From Deltaproteobacteria bacterium (lineage in GTDB: Bacteria; Desulfobacterota_B; Binatia; UBA9968): a stretch of DNA of 8,837 nt. The notes beneath the pieces are model-generated. The model saw nothing but the letters and a program-made list of their open reading frames with translations. It was not told the DNA's origin and ran no database searches. A program made the translations under genes and the position numbers. Every line of letters starts with the position of its first letter. Position 1 is the first letter of the stretch. Positions 1 through 7,863 of this stretch are shown piece after piece. The stretch is from positions 1-8,837 of the forward strand of contig JAUXIP010000061.1 of NCBI GenBank assembly GCA_030620935.1, written 5' to 3'.

Positions 1-340
1 CGGAAAGCTCAAGGAACAGGCGATTGTCCGTGCCCAACTTAACCCCCTTCGTGATCTCGAAGGGCTGGAAATACCCTCTGTCCTTAACAGGCGGCTCCAA
101 ACCGATCTTACGAAACTCCTCCGCAATGTAGTTTGCCGCCTTGTCTCCACCCAACGTTCCCGATGCCCGACCCTCCATGTCCTCAGAGGCCAAGTCTTGC
201 ACTGTCCTCAGAAGACCCTCTCCCCGGATTACCTCTTCACCCGAAGGAAAATGTTTCTCGGCACAGGCGCCATAAAAGTAGGGAGAGCAAAGGAGGAGCC
301 ACAGAAGGGCTCTGTTCACGTACAATTTGTTACTCATCAT
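1..340 (-). CDS. M28-family metallopeptidase (aminopeptidase-like), N-terminal part, cut by window edge
   Basis: Only the first 113 codons lie in the window; the reading frame is open to base 1, so the gene continues to the left. The protein starts MMSNKLYVNR, followed by a hydrophobic segment (about residues 11-25, ALLWLLLCSPYFYGACA) that looks like an export signal. Cleavage could be by signal peptidase I after ACA; Cys26 in YGAC is only a poor lipobox. After the signal comes the hallmark opening of secreted M28 peptidases: LASEDMEGRASGTLGG (residues 50-65), then a helix with AANYIAEEFRKIGLEP (68-83) and GYFQPFEI (89-96). In this family the zinc ligands and catalytic residues lie further downstream, outside the window, so activity cannot be judged. 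The start is at 340 or the adjacent ATG at 337; neither has a clear Shine-Dalgarno sequence, and no GTG or TTG start is seen in frame just upstream. The product is probably a periplasmic or secreted zinc peptidase. It is divergent from the glyoxylate genes and has no evident link with them. Confidence 0.8.
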   Translation of the reverse strand, partial: MMSNKLYVNRALLWLLLCSPYFYGACAEKHFPSGEEVIRGEGLLRTVQDLASEDMEGRASGTLGGDKAANYIAEEFRKIGLEPPVKDRGYFQPFEITKGVKLGTDNRLFLELS

Positions 341-653
341 TGCTGTTCGAACCGCGAAACCACTAAATTCCTCTTTTTGATAACACACGAAACGACACCT
401 GCCCAGGGAAGTCTAAGCTCTGACCTCAAGAAATCTGAGCTTTGGGATATGGATGGCCAAACGCGAAGCCTTCTCCAAAAGAATCGCCCTTTTTCCCAGT
501 TTTACAAATGGCCTTGGAAAAACTTCCCACTTTTAAGAAGAAAAGCGGTAGTCTGCTCGCCTTTTTCCCTCATTTTTGCTAAGTAGACTCCGATGGTCTT
601 GAAATTGCTTCATCAACATACACAAATTTAAACTCACCCAGGTGGTCACCCTA
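341..653. other. Divergent intergenic region between peptidase and isocitrate lyase genes
   Basis: This 313-base gap must hold the promoters of two divergent genes. I see no convincing gene in it; short open frames here overlap or extend from the antisense of the peptidase signal peptide. It has several T-runs, and two similar pyrimidine blocks, TCGCCCTTTTTCCCAGTTTT (484-503) and TCGCCTTTTTCCCTCATTTT (557-576), form an imperfect direct repeat. Candidate promoters are weak: TTGAAA (599-604) with ACAAAT (622-627) 17 bases on for isocitrate lyase, and on the minus strand TGGGCA, 17 bases, TATCAA near 380-410 for the peptidase. Neither is strong enough to annotate separately. Confidence 0.5.
640..645 (+). 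promoter_or_regulatory. Ribosome binding site deciding the isocitrate lyase start
   Basis: AGGTGG ends 8 bases before the ATG at 654, which is normal Shine-Dalgarno spacing. The in-frame GTG at 642 lies inside this site and has only AACTCACCC before it, with no ribosome binding signal. The ATG at 654 is therefore the better start, four codons inside the longest frame. Confidence 0.65.
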
Positions 654-3068
654 ATGAATACAAAAACCAAGCGATCGAAATCAAGGAGAGATACGGAAGC
701 GATTACATGGGCGCAGGAACTCCGCGCGACTGAGAAATGGTTTCGAAGTCAACGATTCCGCCATATCACCCGTCTTCACACGGCTTTTGAGGTCGTCGCG
801 TTGCGCGGAAGCGCACGGGAAGATCACACCGTCGCGAATCAGGCAGCGACTAAGATGTACGACTACCTGCAGCGATTGTTCAAGAGCAAAAAGCAAGAGA
901 TCACCTACGGCCCTTTTTCGCCGACCGGAGCGCTCAGGGCCGTGATGGAAGGAATCAAGATCCTTTATTTAGGCGGTTGGGCGACCTCGGCAAAGGGCTC
1001 CGATTCCGAAGATCCGGGTGCTGATTTAGCGAATTACGCCCTCGATCGAGTCCCTAAGGAAGGCGCGTCATGGGTGCGTGCGCTGCTGCATCAGGACGAG
1101 GTGCAAAAATCCGTTCGGATGAGAATGACTTCGGCGCAAAGAAAAAAGACTCCGGCCATTGATTTCAACCCGCCGCTTATTATTCCGGATGGCGATACCG
1201 GTCATGGGGGCGAGCACCATATTAGAAACCTCGTGAAAAAGTTCGTGGAAAGCAGAATCGGATCCGTTCATATAGAAGATCAAAGGCCGGGCTGCAAGGT
1301 ATGCGGACATCAAGGACAAAAAGTGCTGGTCTCTACGGCGGACATGATTTCCAGGCTCAATACGGCAAGGCTGCAATTCGACATCATGGGGGTGGACGGC
1401 GTGCTCGTCGCGAGAACCGACTCCAATGAGGCAACCGCAATCGACAGCATCGACGACGAGCGGGACCACCCTTTCATCTATGGGGCGACCCATCAGAATA
1501 TTGTGCCTTTCAAAAACGTCAATTTAGCCGTTATCAAGAAATTTTACGACCAAGGGTTCAAAGAAATCAACGGACATTTGCTCCACAGGATCTCCGAGAA
1601 AGCTTATCGGACCGCCGAGGAATGGCTCGACCGAGAAGGTCTCACTGCCCGCATCGATGCAGCAATCGCAAGCCTCAGCCAAGAAGTCACCTCTCTGGAA
1701 AAACTCCGCCAACAAGCCCGCGGCAAGGGGCAAAAGAACGGTCGTGAAGACTTCGCGGCGCTTGAGATATCGGCCAAAAAGATCGCGGAAGAAACGGTCG
1801 ATAATGTTTTGACGGCTCTCCGTCAGGCATGGGCGGAGCGAGCCAGTCTTAAAACGTATGGCGACGCAGTCACGGAGGTCATGGAGGCACGGGTGCAGAG
1901 CGGGGTGAAGCTGCCCATGACGATCGATCAGTGGAAAACGTTTGCGAAGAATGTCTCCCATGCCGAGGCGCGTGAGCAGGCCAAGGCGATGGATATCGAT
2001 ATCTTTTGGAGTTGGGACTTGCCATGCACCCCGGAGGGCTTCTATCTGGTCACCGGCGGCCGAGAAATGGCTGTGGCGAGGGGCTTGGCATTGGCACCCT
2101 TCTCGGATTTGGTCTGGCGCGAGACCGCCAAGCCCCACCTTGAGGACGACAAGACCTGGGCCGACGCCATTCATGCCGTTTTCCCCGATATGATGCTGGC
2201 TTACAATTTGTCCCCCTCTTGGAACTGGGATGCCTGGGGCTTTACCGATGAGCAGATCCGCAGTTTCGCCGAGGAAATCGGCAAAATGGGATACGTCTTT
2301 AATTTTATCACCTATGCGGGGCATCAAACCGAGGCTCTCATGAACGGCCGCCTGGCGCGAGCGCTCAACGAGGAAGGCGTGCTCGGCTTCGTCAGACTGA
2401 TACAGCGGTCGCTCAGACTTGCAAACGACCCGGCGCAGTACCCTCAGACATTTGTCGGTGGGCCTTGGGCGGATCGCTTCCGCAGGGCTGCCCGCGGGGC
2501 GTCTTTGACCACCTCGTCAATGGGTGGAAAATCCACGGAGGTCCAGCACAGAAAAGCAATCGAAGTTCCCACCAGTGTGCTGGAGAAGTGGCTCCGGATG
2601 TGGGCTCAACATTGGAGCGATCAAGGCCTATACGACGAGGGGGATCTGAACGTTGAGGTCAAGGAAAGATGGGCCGGCTCAGAGGAAATGATGTTAAATG
2701 TCTTTGACGAGGCAAGCGACAAAATCGCTGAAATCACATTTAGTGTCGACAAGGACAGGGGAGGGAGAAAATTCCTTGCCATCAAAGATCAAAATACGGT
2801 TAAGCGATACCGTACTAAGCGCCTGATGACGTTGATGCATTTTTTCCTCCTTCATCGCTATAAGACCGCTCTCGTGCACTATGTGACTCCGACGGACGAC
2901 AACCGCAAGTCGGTTCAGCACATGACGGATTACGGCGTCTTTAGGGAAGCCCGAACAGACGACCCGAACATTATAGCTATTGAAGTCAATACCTCTCGTA
3001 CGCAAAAAATATTTTCCAGCGACGAATCCCTGAAGAGGTTTATCGCAAGACCTTCAACAAGGTCATAG
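654..3068 (+). CDS. aceA: Isocitrate lyase, long (ICL2-like) form
   Basis: Cleaves isocitrate to glyoxylate and succinate, the first step of the glyoxylate shunt, in the cytosol. The product is 804 residues, far longer than the E. coli enzyme (434) and close to the long mycobacterial ICL2 (about 766). In order: a lysine/arginine-rich N-terminus; the phosphoenolpyruvate-mutase-type barrel with PDGDTGHGG (metal-site aspartates D179, D181), HIEDQRPG (206-213), catalytic Cys217 and His219 in KVCGH, and VARTDS; NGHLL (from about 319); a helical insert (about 325-435); then YNLSPSWNW (517-525), FITYAGHQ and STEVQH (627-632). From about 640 a further domain of some 165 residues follows, placed like the ICL2 C-terminal domain reported to sense acetyl-CoA. 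The family signature expects K-[KR]-C-G-H; here the second position is Val, and Cys214 makes a CxxC with Cys217. Malate synthase begins 18 bases downstream, so the two are probably cotranscribed. Confidence 0.93.
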   Translation: MNTKTKRSKSRRDTEAITWAQELRATEKWFRSQRFRHITRLHTAFEVVALRGSAREDHTVANQAATKMYDYLQRLFKSKKQEITYGPFSPTGALRAVMEGIKILYLGGWATSAKGSDSEDPGADLANYALDRVPKEGASWVRALLHQDEVQKSVRMRMTSAQRKKTPAIDFNPPLIIPDGDTGHGGEHHIRNLVKKFVESRIGSVHIEDQRPGCKVCGHQGQKVLVSTADMISRLNTARLQFDIMGVDGVLVARTDSNEATAIDSIDDERDHPFIYGATHQNIVPFKNVNLAVIKKFYDQGFKEINGHLLHRISEKAYRTAEEWLDREGLTARIDAAIASLSQEVTSLEKLRQQARGKGQKNGREDFAALEISAKKIAEETVDNVLTALRQAWAERASLKTYGDAVTEVMEARVQSGVKLPMTIDQWKTFAKNVSHAEAREQAKAMDIDIFWSWDLPCTPEGFYLVTGGREMAVARGLALAPFSDLVWRETAKPHLEDDKTWADAIHAVFPDMMLAYNLSPSWNWDAWGFTDEQIRSFAEEIGKMGYVFNFITYAGHQTEALMNGRLARALNEEGVLGFVRLIQRSLRLANDPAQYPQTFVGGPWADRFRRAARGASLTTSSMGGKSTEVQHRKAIEVPTSVLEKWLRMWAQHWSDQGLYDEGDLNVEVKERWAGSEEMMLNVFDEASDKIAEITFSVDKDRGGRKFLAIKDQNTVKRYRTKRLMTLMHFFLLHRYKTALVHYVTPTDDNRKSVQHMTDYGVFREARTDDPNIIAIEVNTSRTQKIFSSDESLKRFIARPSTRS

Positions 3069-3086
3069 AATCTGCGGACAAAACCT

Positions 3087-5270
3087 ATGGCAAACACGGT
3101 CGACTCAGGCGGACTCAAAGTACAAGAGCCTTTGTATCGTCTGGTACAGGACGAGATTGCGCCGGGTACCGGCATCGAGCCGGCCGTCTTTTGGTCCTCC
3201 CTGGGGAAAATCGTTACAGACCTAGGCCCGAAGAATCGCGAACTGCTGGAAGAGCGGAAATCTCTGGAGAAACAGATCGATGCGTGGTGTCTGGCCAGAA
3301 GAGGTGCCCCTCTCGACCCAGACGAATACCAGGCTTTTCTGACAAAGATAGGGTATCTCGTTCCCGAAGGCGGAGATTTTCAGGTATCCACCGCCAACGT
3401 GGATGACGAGATTGCCAAAGTGTCCGGACCACAGCTCGTGGTACCCCTGGACAACGCCCGCTACGCTCTCAACGCCGCCAATGCGCGATGGGGAAGTCTT
3501 TATGACGCGCTTTATGGCACCAATGTTATTCCGGAAGACGAGGGGGCTGAGAAGGGAGCTTCTTACAATCCGGCTCGCGGTTCAAAGGTGATCGCCGAAA
3601 CAGAGGCGTTCCTGGATAAAGTGATTGGGCTGGAGCGGGGAAAGTTCTCGGATATCACGCAATTCTCTCTAGCCGAAAAGGACGGCAAAAAACAACTGAC
3701 AGTGACGCTCCGCGACGGCAGCCGGGTGGGACTGGCGGATCCCGCAAAATTTGCCGGTTTTAATGCCAAGGCCAGCGAATTGAGCAGTGTTTGGCTCAAG
3801 AACAATGACTTGCACATTGAAATCCAAATCGATCGTGGCCATCCGATCGGCAAAGCGCACCCTGCCGGCGTCAAAGACATGGTGCTGGAAGCGGCCGTCA
3901 CCACCATCGAGGATTGCGAAGACGCTGTCGCCGCCGTAGACGCAGCCGACAAGACAAGAGTCTACAGCAGTTGGAACGGCATCATGAAAGGCGTGCTTGA
4001 AGCGACCTTTGAAAAGGGCGGCAAGGCACTGACTCGAACACTCAACCCCGACAAAACCTTCACGGCCCCAAACGGCGAACCCGTTGCTCTGCCCGGCAGG
4101 AGTCTGCTGCTCGTGCGCAACGTGGGCATTCACATGTACACAGACGCTGTGATTACCGCGGACGGCCGGGAAATCCCAGAAGGATTCCTCGATGCCATGG
4201 TCACGTCGCTGGCTGCGCTGCACGATCTTAAAAAACGAAACGGGAAGTACACCAACAGTCGAACAGGCAGCATTTACATCGTAAAGCCAAAGCTCCACGG
4301 CCCACAGGAAGTCACCGCGACGGTCGAGCTGTTCGCGAGGGTAGAGGATGCGCTAGGCCTCAAGCCCAACACGTTGAAGATCGGCATTATGGACGAAGAG
4401 CGTCGCACCACCGTCAACTTGAAGGAAGCCATACGCGCGGCAAAAGAGAGAGTTGTTTTCATCAACACTGGCTTCCTGGATCGCACGGGCGACGAAATCC
4501 ACACCAGCATGGAACTCGGCCCGATGCTGCCCAAGATGGAGATAAAAAATCAGCCGTGGCTCAATGCTTATGAAGACTGGAACGTGGATATCGGGATCGA
4601 AAACGGGCTGGTGGGAAGGGCCCAGATCGGCAAGGGGATGTGGACCATGCCCGACGAAATGCGCAAGATGGTGGAAACCAAGGGCGGACATCCTCAGGCC
4701 GGAGCGAACACGGCCTGGGTGCCGTCGCCGACGGCCGCCACCCTTCACGCGCTGCATTATCATCGCGTGAACGTGACCAAACGGCAGGCGGAACTGGCCG
4801 GCAGAGGCCGCGCGAGCCTAAAGGAAATTCTGACGCCACCGTTGTTATTAGATCGGAAACTGACCGCGCAGCAGATCCAACGCGAATTGGACAACAATGC
4901 CCAAGGTATACTCGGTTATGTTGTGCGCTGGGTCGGTCAGGGAATCGGCTGTTCGAAAGTCCCGGACATCCATGATGTGGGTTTGATGGAAGACCGGGCG
5001 ACATTGCGCATATCGAGCCAACATATCGCCAACTGGCTGCATCATGGGATCGTAACTGCAGAACAGACCAGAAAGACTTTCATGAAAATGGCCGAAATCG
5101 TCGACCGACAGAACAAGGGCGATCCGAACTATCGCAACATGACCCCGGAATTCGACAAAAGCATCGCATTTCAGGCGGCGCTCGATCTCGTCTTTAAGGG
5201 ACGGGAGGTAGCAAACGGCTATACCGAACCCGTGCTTCACGCCCGCCGCAGAGAGGTGAAAGCCTTATAA
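3087..5270 (+). CDS. glcB: Malate synthase G
   Basis: Condenses glyoxylate with acetyl-CoA to give malate, completing the glyoxylate shunt begun by the upstream lyase. The 727-residue length matches the G isoform (E. coli about 723) rather than the shorter A form of about 530. Visible hallmarks: LLVRNVG with the likely catalytic Arg344; [33 protein letters not shown] with the metal ligand Glu437; [20 protein letters not shown] with the metal ligand Asp465; [24 protein letters not shown]; and [20 protein letters not shown] with Cys622 and catalytic base Asp636. The spacings Glu437 to Asp465 (28) and Cys622 to Asp636 (14) equal those of the E. coli residues E427/D455 and C617/D631. One small departure is [12 protein letters not shown], where the family I recall reads RNVGHLM. 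The ATG lies 18 bases after the aceA stop, with only a weak GCGGA ribosome site. All catalytic residues are present, so it should be active. Confidence 0.97.
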   Translation: MANTVDSGGLKVQEPLYRLVQDEIAPGTGIEPAVFWSSLGKIVTDLGPKNRELLEERKSLEKQIDAWCLARRGAPLDPDEYQAFLTKIGYLVPEGGDFQVSTANVDDEIAKVSGPQLVVPLDNARYALNAANARWGSLYDALYGTNVIPEDEGAEKGASYNPARGSKVIAETEAFLDKVIGLERGKFSDITQFSLAEKDGKKQLTVTLRDGSRVGLADPAKFAGFNAKASELSSVWLKNNDLHIEIQIDRGHPIGKAHPAGVKDMVLEAAVTTIEDCEDAVAAVDAADKTRVYSSWNGIMKGVLEATFEKGGKALTRTLNPDKTFTAPNGEPVALPGRSLLLVRNVGIHMYTDAVITADGREIPEGFLDAMVTSLAALHDLKKRNGKYTNSRTGSIYIVKPKLHGPQEVTATVELFARVEDALGLKPNTLKIGIMDEERRTTVNLKEAIRAAKERVVFINTGFLDRTGDEIHTSMELGPMLPKMEIKNQPWLNAYEDWNVDIGIENGLVGRAQIGKGMWTMPDEMRKMVETKGGHPQAGANTAWVPSPTAATLHALHYHRVNVTKRQAELAGRGRASLKEILTPPLLLDRKLTAQQIQRELDNNAQGILGYVVRWVGQGIGCSKVPDIHDVGLMEDRATLRISSQHIANWLHHGIVTAEQTRKTFMKMAEIVDRQNKGDPNYRNMTPEFDKSIAFQAALDLVFKGREVANGYTEPVLHARRREVKAL

Positions 5271-5426
5271 GTCTCCTCGCCCCGCAATCTCTTTACAGCG
5301 TTGTGTCAAACCATTCCACCAGACGCGTAACCCCACATTTTTTACTCCCTTCATCCCCCCGATCGCGCCCCCACTCTTTTTTCCTAAGCTCCCATATATG
5401 TTTCCCGGCGATTTCCATCCACCATC
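5271..5426 (+). terminator. C-rich, G-poor gap after malate synthase: possible Rho-dependent termination zone
   Basis: Between 5281 and 5400 I count 48 C and 13 G, with long pyrimidine stretches and two T-runs (about 5338-5343 and 5377-5382). There is no stem next to either T-run, so this is not an ordinary intrinsic terminator. C-rich, G-poor RNA is what Rho loading sites look like, and a terminator is expected between glcB and the new promoter just downstream. The call rests on composition alone. The stretch is open in the PFK frame from a GTG at 5303, but its Ser/Pro-rich translation looks non-coding. Confidence 0.3.
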
Positions 5427-5455
5427 TTGCCCGCTCAGGGAATCGGCGATATAAA
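5427..5455 (+). promoter_or_regulatory. Sigma70-type promoter for the PFK-GAPDH pair
   Basis: TTGCCC (5427-5432) and TATAAA (5450-5455) are separated by exactly 17 bases, matching the sigma70 consensus at 4 of 6 and 5 of 6 positions. Transcription would start at about 5462, giving a leader of some 30 bases before the ATG at 5492. It lies downstream of the GTG that opens the longest PFK frame, so it also argues against that longer start. Confidence 0.6.
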
Positions 5456-5491
5456 ACATTTAGAAAGCTAAACGTCCTTTTTAGTCAACAG

Positions 5492-6826
5492 ATGAGCCGG
5501 ATGGTTAAAAAGACATTCTCCGCGCGCGAGAAAAAGCACATCGGCATCCTTGTGGGTGGAGGCCCCGCCCCGGGGATCAACGGCGTCATTAGTGCCCTGA
5601 CCCTCGAGGCAACGAACCAAGGCTACAAAGTGTTCGGTATCTATAACGGTTTTCAGTGGTTGATGGCCGGCAAAACGGATCAAGTAAAGCTGCTCGATCA
5701 TGACGATGTCTCACGCATCCACTTCCAGGGCGGATCTATTTTGAATACCTCGCGGTCCAATCCCACTAAAAGACCCGAAGATTTGAAGGCTGTATTGGCG
5801 TCCCTCAAGAAATTAGGGATCGGCTACTTAGTCACCATAGGCGGCGATGACACGATGTTCGCCGCCAGCCAACTGGCGAAGTACGCCGCAGGTACCATTA
5901 GGTTTTGCCACGTACCGAAAACCATCGATAACGACCTGCCGCTGCCGGGAGAAATCCCGACTTTTGGATTCGCAACAGCCCGGCATCTAGGCTTTAGTCT
6001 GGTCCAGAATTTAATGGAAGATTCTCGGGCGACCAACCGCTGGTACTATGTGGTCGTTATGGGACGTTCCGCCGGCCATCTCGCCCTGGGGATCGGAAAA
6101 GCAGCCGGGGCGACCCTCACCATCATTCCGGAGGAATTTCCCGGGGAAGTCCACCTCCAGACACTCGGCGATATTTTGGAGGGAGCGATCCTAAAACGGG
6201 CAGCTTTGTGGAAACGTCGCGACGGCGTAGCCATGATAGCGGAAGGTTTGCTCGAGCGCATCCCTGCGGATGAAATGGAAGACATTGAAGGGGCGCGCAT
6301 TACGCACGACGATTACGGCCATCTACGTCTCGCGGAGATGGATCTTGCCTTCATTCTAAAGACCGTGGTGGAGCAGCGTTTTGCCAGCCGTCCGTTGCGC
6401 ATCAATATAGCCCACAAAAGCATCGGCTACGAGGTACGCTGTGCCCCGCCCGTGGCTTCCGACTGCGAGTACGTCCGGACGCTGGGTTACGGCGCCTTGC
6501 AGTTCCTTTTAAACCCCGATCCCCAGGCTACCAAGATCAACGGCGCCATGGTCTGCGTTGAAGACGGCAAGCTCCGGTATTTAAACTTCAACGAGTTGCT
6601 CGACCCCCAAACGGGAAAGACGCGAATCCGCTTGGTGGACGTCAGCAAACCCTCTTACAAAATTGCGCGGGAATATATGATCCGTTTGGAACGGGGAGAC
6701 CTTGAAAATAAAGAGCGATTGGCAGCTTTAGCCCGGGCGGCATCGACGCGCGGCAAAACATACAGCCCCGAAAAGTTCCGTAGAAAATTCCAGCACCTTG
6801 TAACTGAACTTCAGGGAGGACTCTAA
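5492..6826 (+). CDS. pfp: 6-phosphofructokinase, pyrophosphate-dependent type
   Basis: Interconverts fructose 6-phosphate and fructose 1,6-bisphosphate in the cytosol. Counting from the ATG at 5492 (444 residues): KHIGILVGGGPAPGIN (15-30) is the phosphoryl-donor loop; GGDDT (117-121), PKTIDND (142-148, catalytic base Asp146) and MGRSAGHLALG (190-200) build the active site. Two positions separate donor types in this family: ATP enzymes have Gly in GGDGS and PGTIDND, PPi enzymes have Asp and Lys. This protein has Asp120 and Lys143, so it should use pyrophosphate (EC 2.7.1.90) and be reversible. The frame is open back to a GTG at 5303, but those 63 extra codons are low-complexity and start upstream of a good promoter; the ATG at 5501 is another possible start. 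Neither has a strong ribosome site. GAPDH follows after 16 bases, suggesting one operon. ATP use cannot be fully excluded from sequence. Confidence 0.9.
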   Translation: MSRMVKKTFSAREKKHIGILVGGGPAPGINGVISALTLEATNQGYKVFGIYNGFQWLMAGKTDQVKLLDHDDVSRIHFQGGSILNTSRSNPTKRPEDLKAVLASLKKLGIGYLVTIGGDDTMFAASQLAKYAAGTIRFCHVPKTIDNDLPLPGEIPTFGFATARHLGFSLVQNLMEDSRATNRWYYVVVMGRSAGHLALGIGKAAGATLTIIPEEFPGEVHLQTLGDILEGAILKRAALWKRRDGVAMIAEGLLERIPADEMEDIEGARITHDDYGHLRLAEMDLAFILKTVVEQRFASRPLRINIAHKSIGYEVRCAPPVASDCEYVRTLGYGALQFLLNPDPQATKINGAMVCVEDGKLRYLNFNELLDPQTGKTRIRLVDVSKPSYKIAREYMIRLERGDLENKERLAALARAASTRGKTYSPEKFRRKFQHLVTELQGGL

Positions 6827-6827
6827 T

Positions 6828-6833
6828 AGGAGG
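6828..6833 (+). promoter_or_regulatory. Ribosome binding site of GAPDH
   Basis: A perfect AGGAGG starts one base after the PFK stop codon and ends 9 bases before the GAPDH ATG. It is by far the best ribosome site among the plus-strand genes here, suggesting GAPDH is translated more strongly than its upstream partner from a shared transcript. Confidence 0.85.
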
Positions 6834-6842
6834 ACAGGAAAA

Positions 6843-7847
6843 ATGAGGATTGCCATTAATGGATTCGGTCGTATCGGGCGTCTCTGTTTACGCTCGATAC
6901 TTCAACGCCACAAGCAAAGTCTATCCGTGGTCGCCATCAACGACATGACCGACCTGGAAACCAATGCCCATCTCTTCCAATACGATTCCACATACGGCCC
7001 CTTCTCCGGCTCCCTGGAGATCGGCGAAGGAACACTCCGCGTGGATAATTGGAAAATCGCGGTCCTAAACCAGAAGGATCCATCGCGACTTCCCTGGGAA
7101 AAACTCGGAGTGGATATCGTTATCGAGTCTACGGGTATCTTTACTGACGGTCTCCAGGCACGTTCCCATTTGGAGGCAGGGGCTAAAAAAGTGATCATCA
7201 CCGCGCCGGCCAAGAACGACGACATCACGATCGTCCTGGGCGTCAACGATTCCGCCTATCAGCCTAAAAAGCACCATATCGTCTCCAACGCCTCCTGCAC
7301 TACAAACTGTCTGGCTCCCGTCGTCAAAGTCCTACAGGACAATTTCGGAGTGACGGCGGGGCTAATGACGACGATCCACTCGTATACGAACGATCAGCCC
7401 ATCTTGGATCTGATGCACAAAGACCTGCGCAGAGCCAGAGGAGCAGCGATGAACATCATCCCCACTACGACCGGAGCAGCTAAGGCCATTGGCCTGGTCC
7501 TACCGGAACTGAATGGGAAGCTTCACGGCTTCTCCTTGCGGGTACCCACGGCCACTGTCTCCGTAGTCGATCTTGTGGCGAACCTTAAGCGATCCGCCTC
7601 TGCGGACGAGATTAATGGCGCGCTCAAAAAGGCTTCCGAGGGGGCGCTCAAAGGGATCCTGGATTACTGCGACAAGCCTCTAGTCTCGAGTGATTTTCGC
7701 GGTCACCCAGCATCAGCGATCGTTGACTCCATGTCCACAGTAGTCCTAGAAGGCAAGATGGCGAAGGTCCTCGCCTGGTATGATAATGAATGGGGTTATA
7801 GCTGTCGGGTAGGCGACCTTGCAGCTTTTATGGCAAAAAACGGCTAG
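6843..7847 (+). CDS. gap: Type I glyceraldehyde-3-phosphate dehydrogenase
   Basis: Reversibly oxidises and phosphorylates glyceraldehyde 3-phosphate to 1,3-bisphosphoglycerate in glycolysis and gluconeogenesis, in the cytosol. The 334-residue length is standard. The N-terminal Rossmann fold has INGFGRIGR (5-13) and NDMTD (33-37), where Asp34 sits at the end of the second strand and favours NAD over NADP. The catalytic domain has SNASCTTNC (148-156) with nucleophile Cys152, the activating His179 in TTIHSYTND, HKDLRRARGAA, IPTTTGAAKA, LRVPT and the closing WYDNEWGYS. One oddity is LDLMHKD: NAD-specific enzymes I recall read DLPHKD at this spot, so the usual Pro is Met191 here, while NADP-using plastid-type enzymes carry Ser. 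Asp34 still makes NAD the likelier cofactor. It sits 16 bases after PFK and is probably cotranscribed with it from the promoter at 5427-5455. Confidence 0.97.
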   Translation: MRIAINGFGRIGRLCLRSILQRHKQSLSVVAINDMTDLETNAHLFQYDSTYGPFSGSLEIGEGTLRVDNWKIAVLNQKDPSRLPWEKLGVDIVIESTGIFTDGLQARSHLEAGAKKVIITAPAKNDDITIVLGVNDSAYQPKKHHIVSNASCTTNCLAPVVKVLQDNFGVTAGLMTTIHSYTNDQPILDLMHKDLRRARGAAMNIIPTTTGAAKAIGLVLPELNGKLHGFSLRVPTATVSVVDLVANLKRSASADEINGALKKASEGALKGILDYCDKPLVSSDFRGHPASAIVDSMSTVVLEGKMAKVLAWYDNEWGYSCRVGDLAAFMAKNG

Positions 7848-7863
7848 AAAGGATGGATCCTAC

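Noticed and set aside
133..586. Two plus-strand open frames of 77 and 129 codons
   Set aside because: They overlap the antisense of the M28 peptidase N-terminus, are Pro/Ser/basic-rich without domain character, and lack ribosome sites; the minus-strand frame has clear family similarity.
1524..2327. Minus-strand open frame of 267 codons inside the isocitrate lyase gene
   Set aside because: It is fully antisense to a conserved enzyme with matching motifs; its translation shows no recognisable domain, and such frames arise from codon bias.
3669..5240. Several minus-strand open frames (130-209 codons) across malate synthase
   Set aside because: They are shadows of the conserved glcB frame, which carries all catalytic residues.
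5265..5459. Minus-strand open frame of 64 codons in the gap before PFK
   Set aside because: It is Gly-rich only because the gap is C-rich on the plus strand; no ribosome site and no domain features, and it overlaps the promoter.
5303..5491. N-terminal extension of the PFK frame
   Set aside because: Upstream of the likely promoter, low complexity, and not part of the PFK fold.
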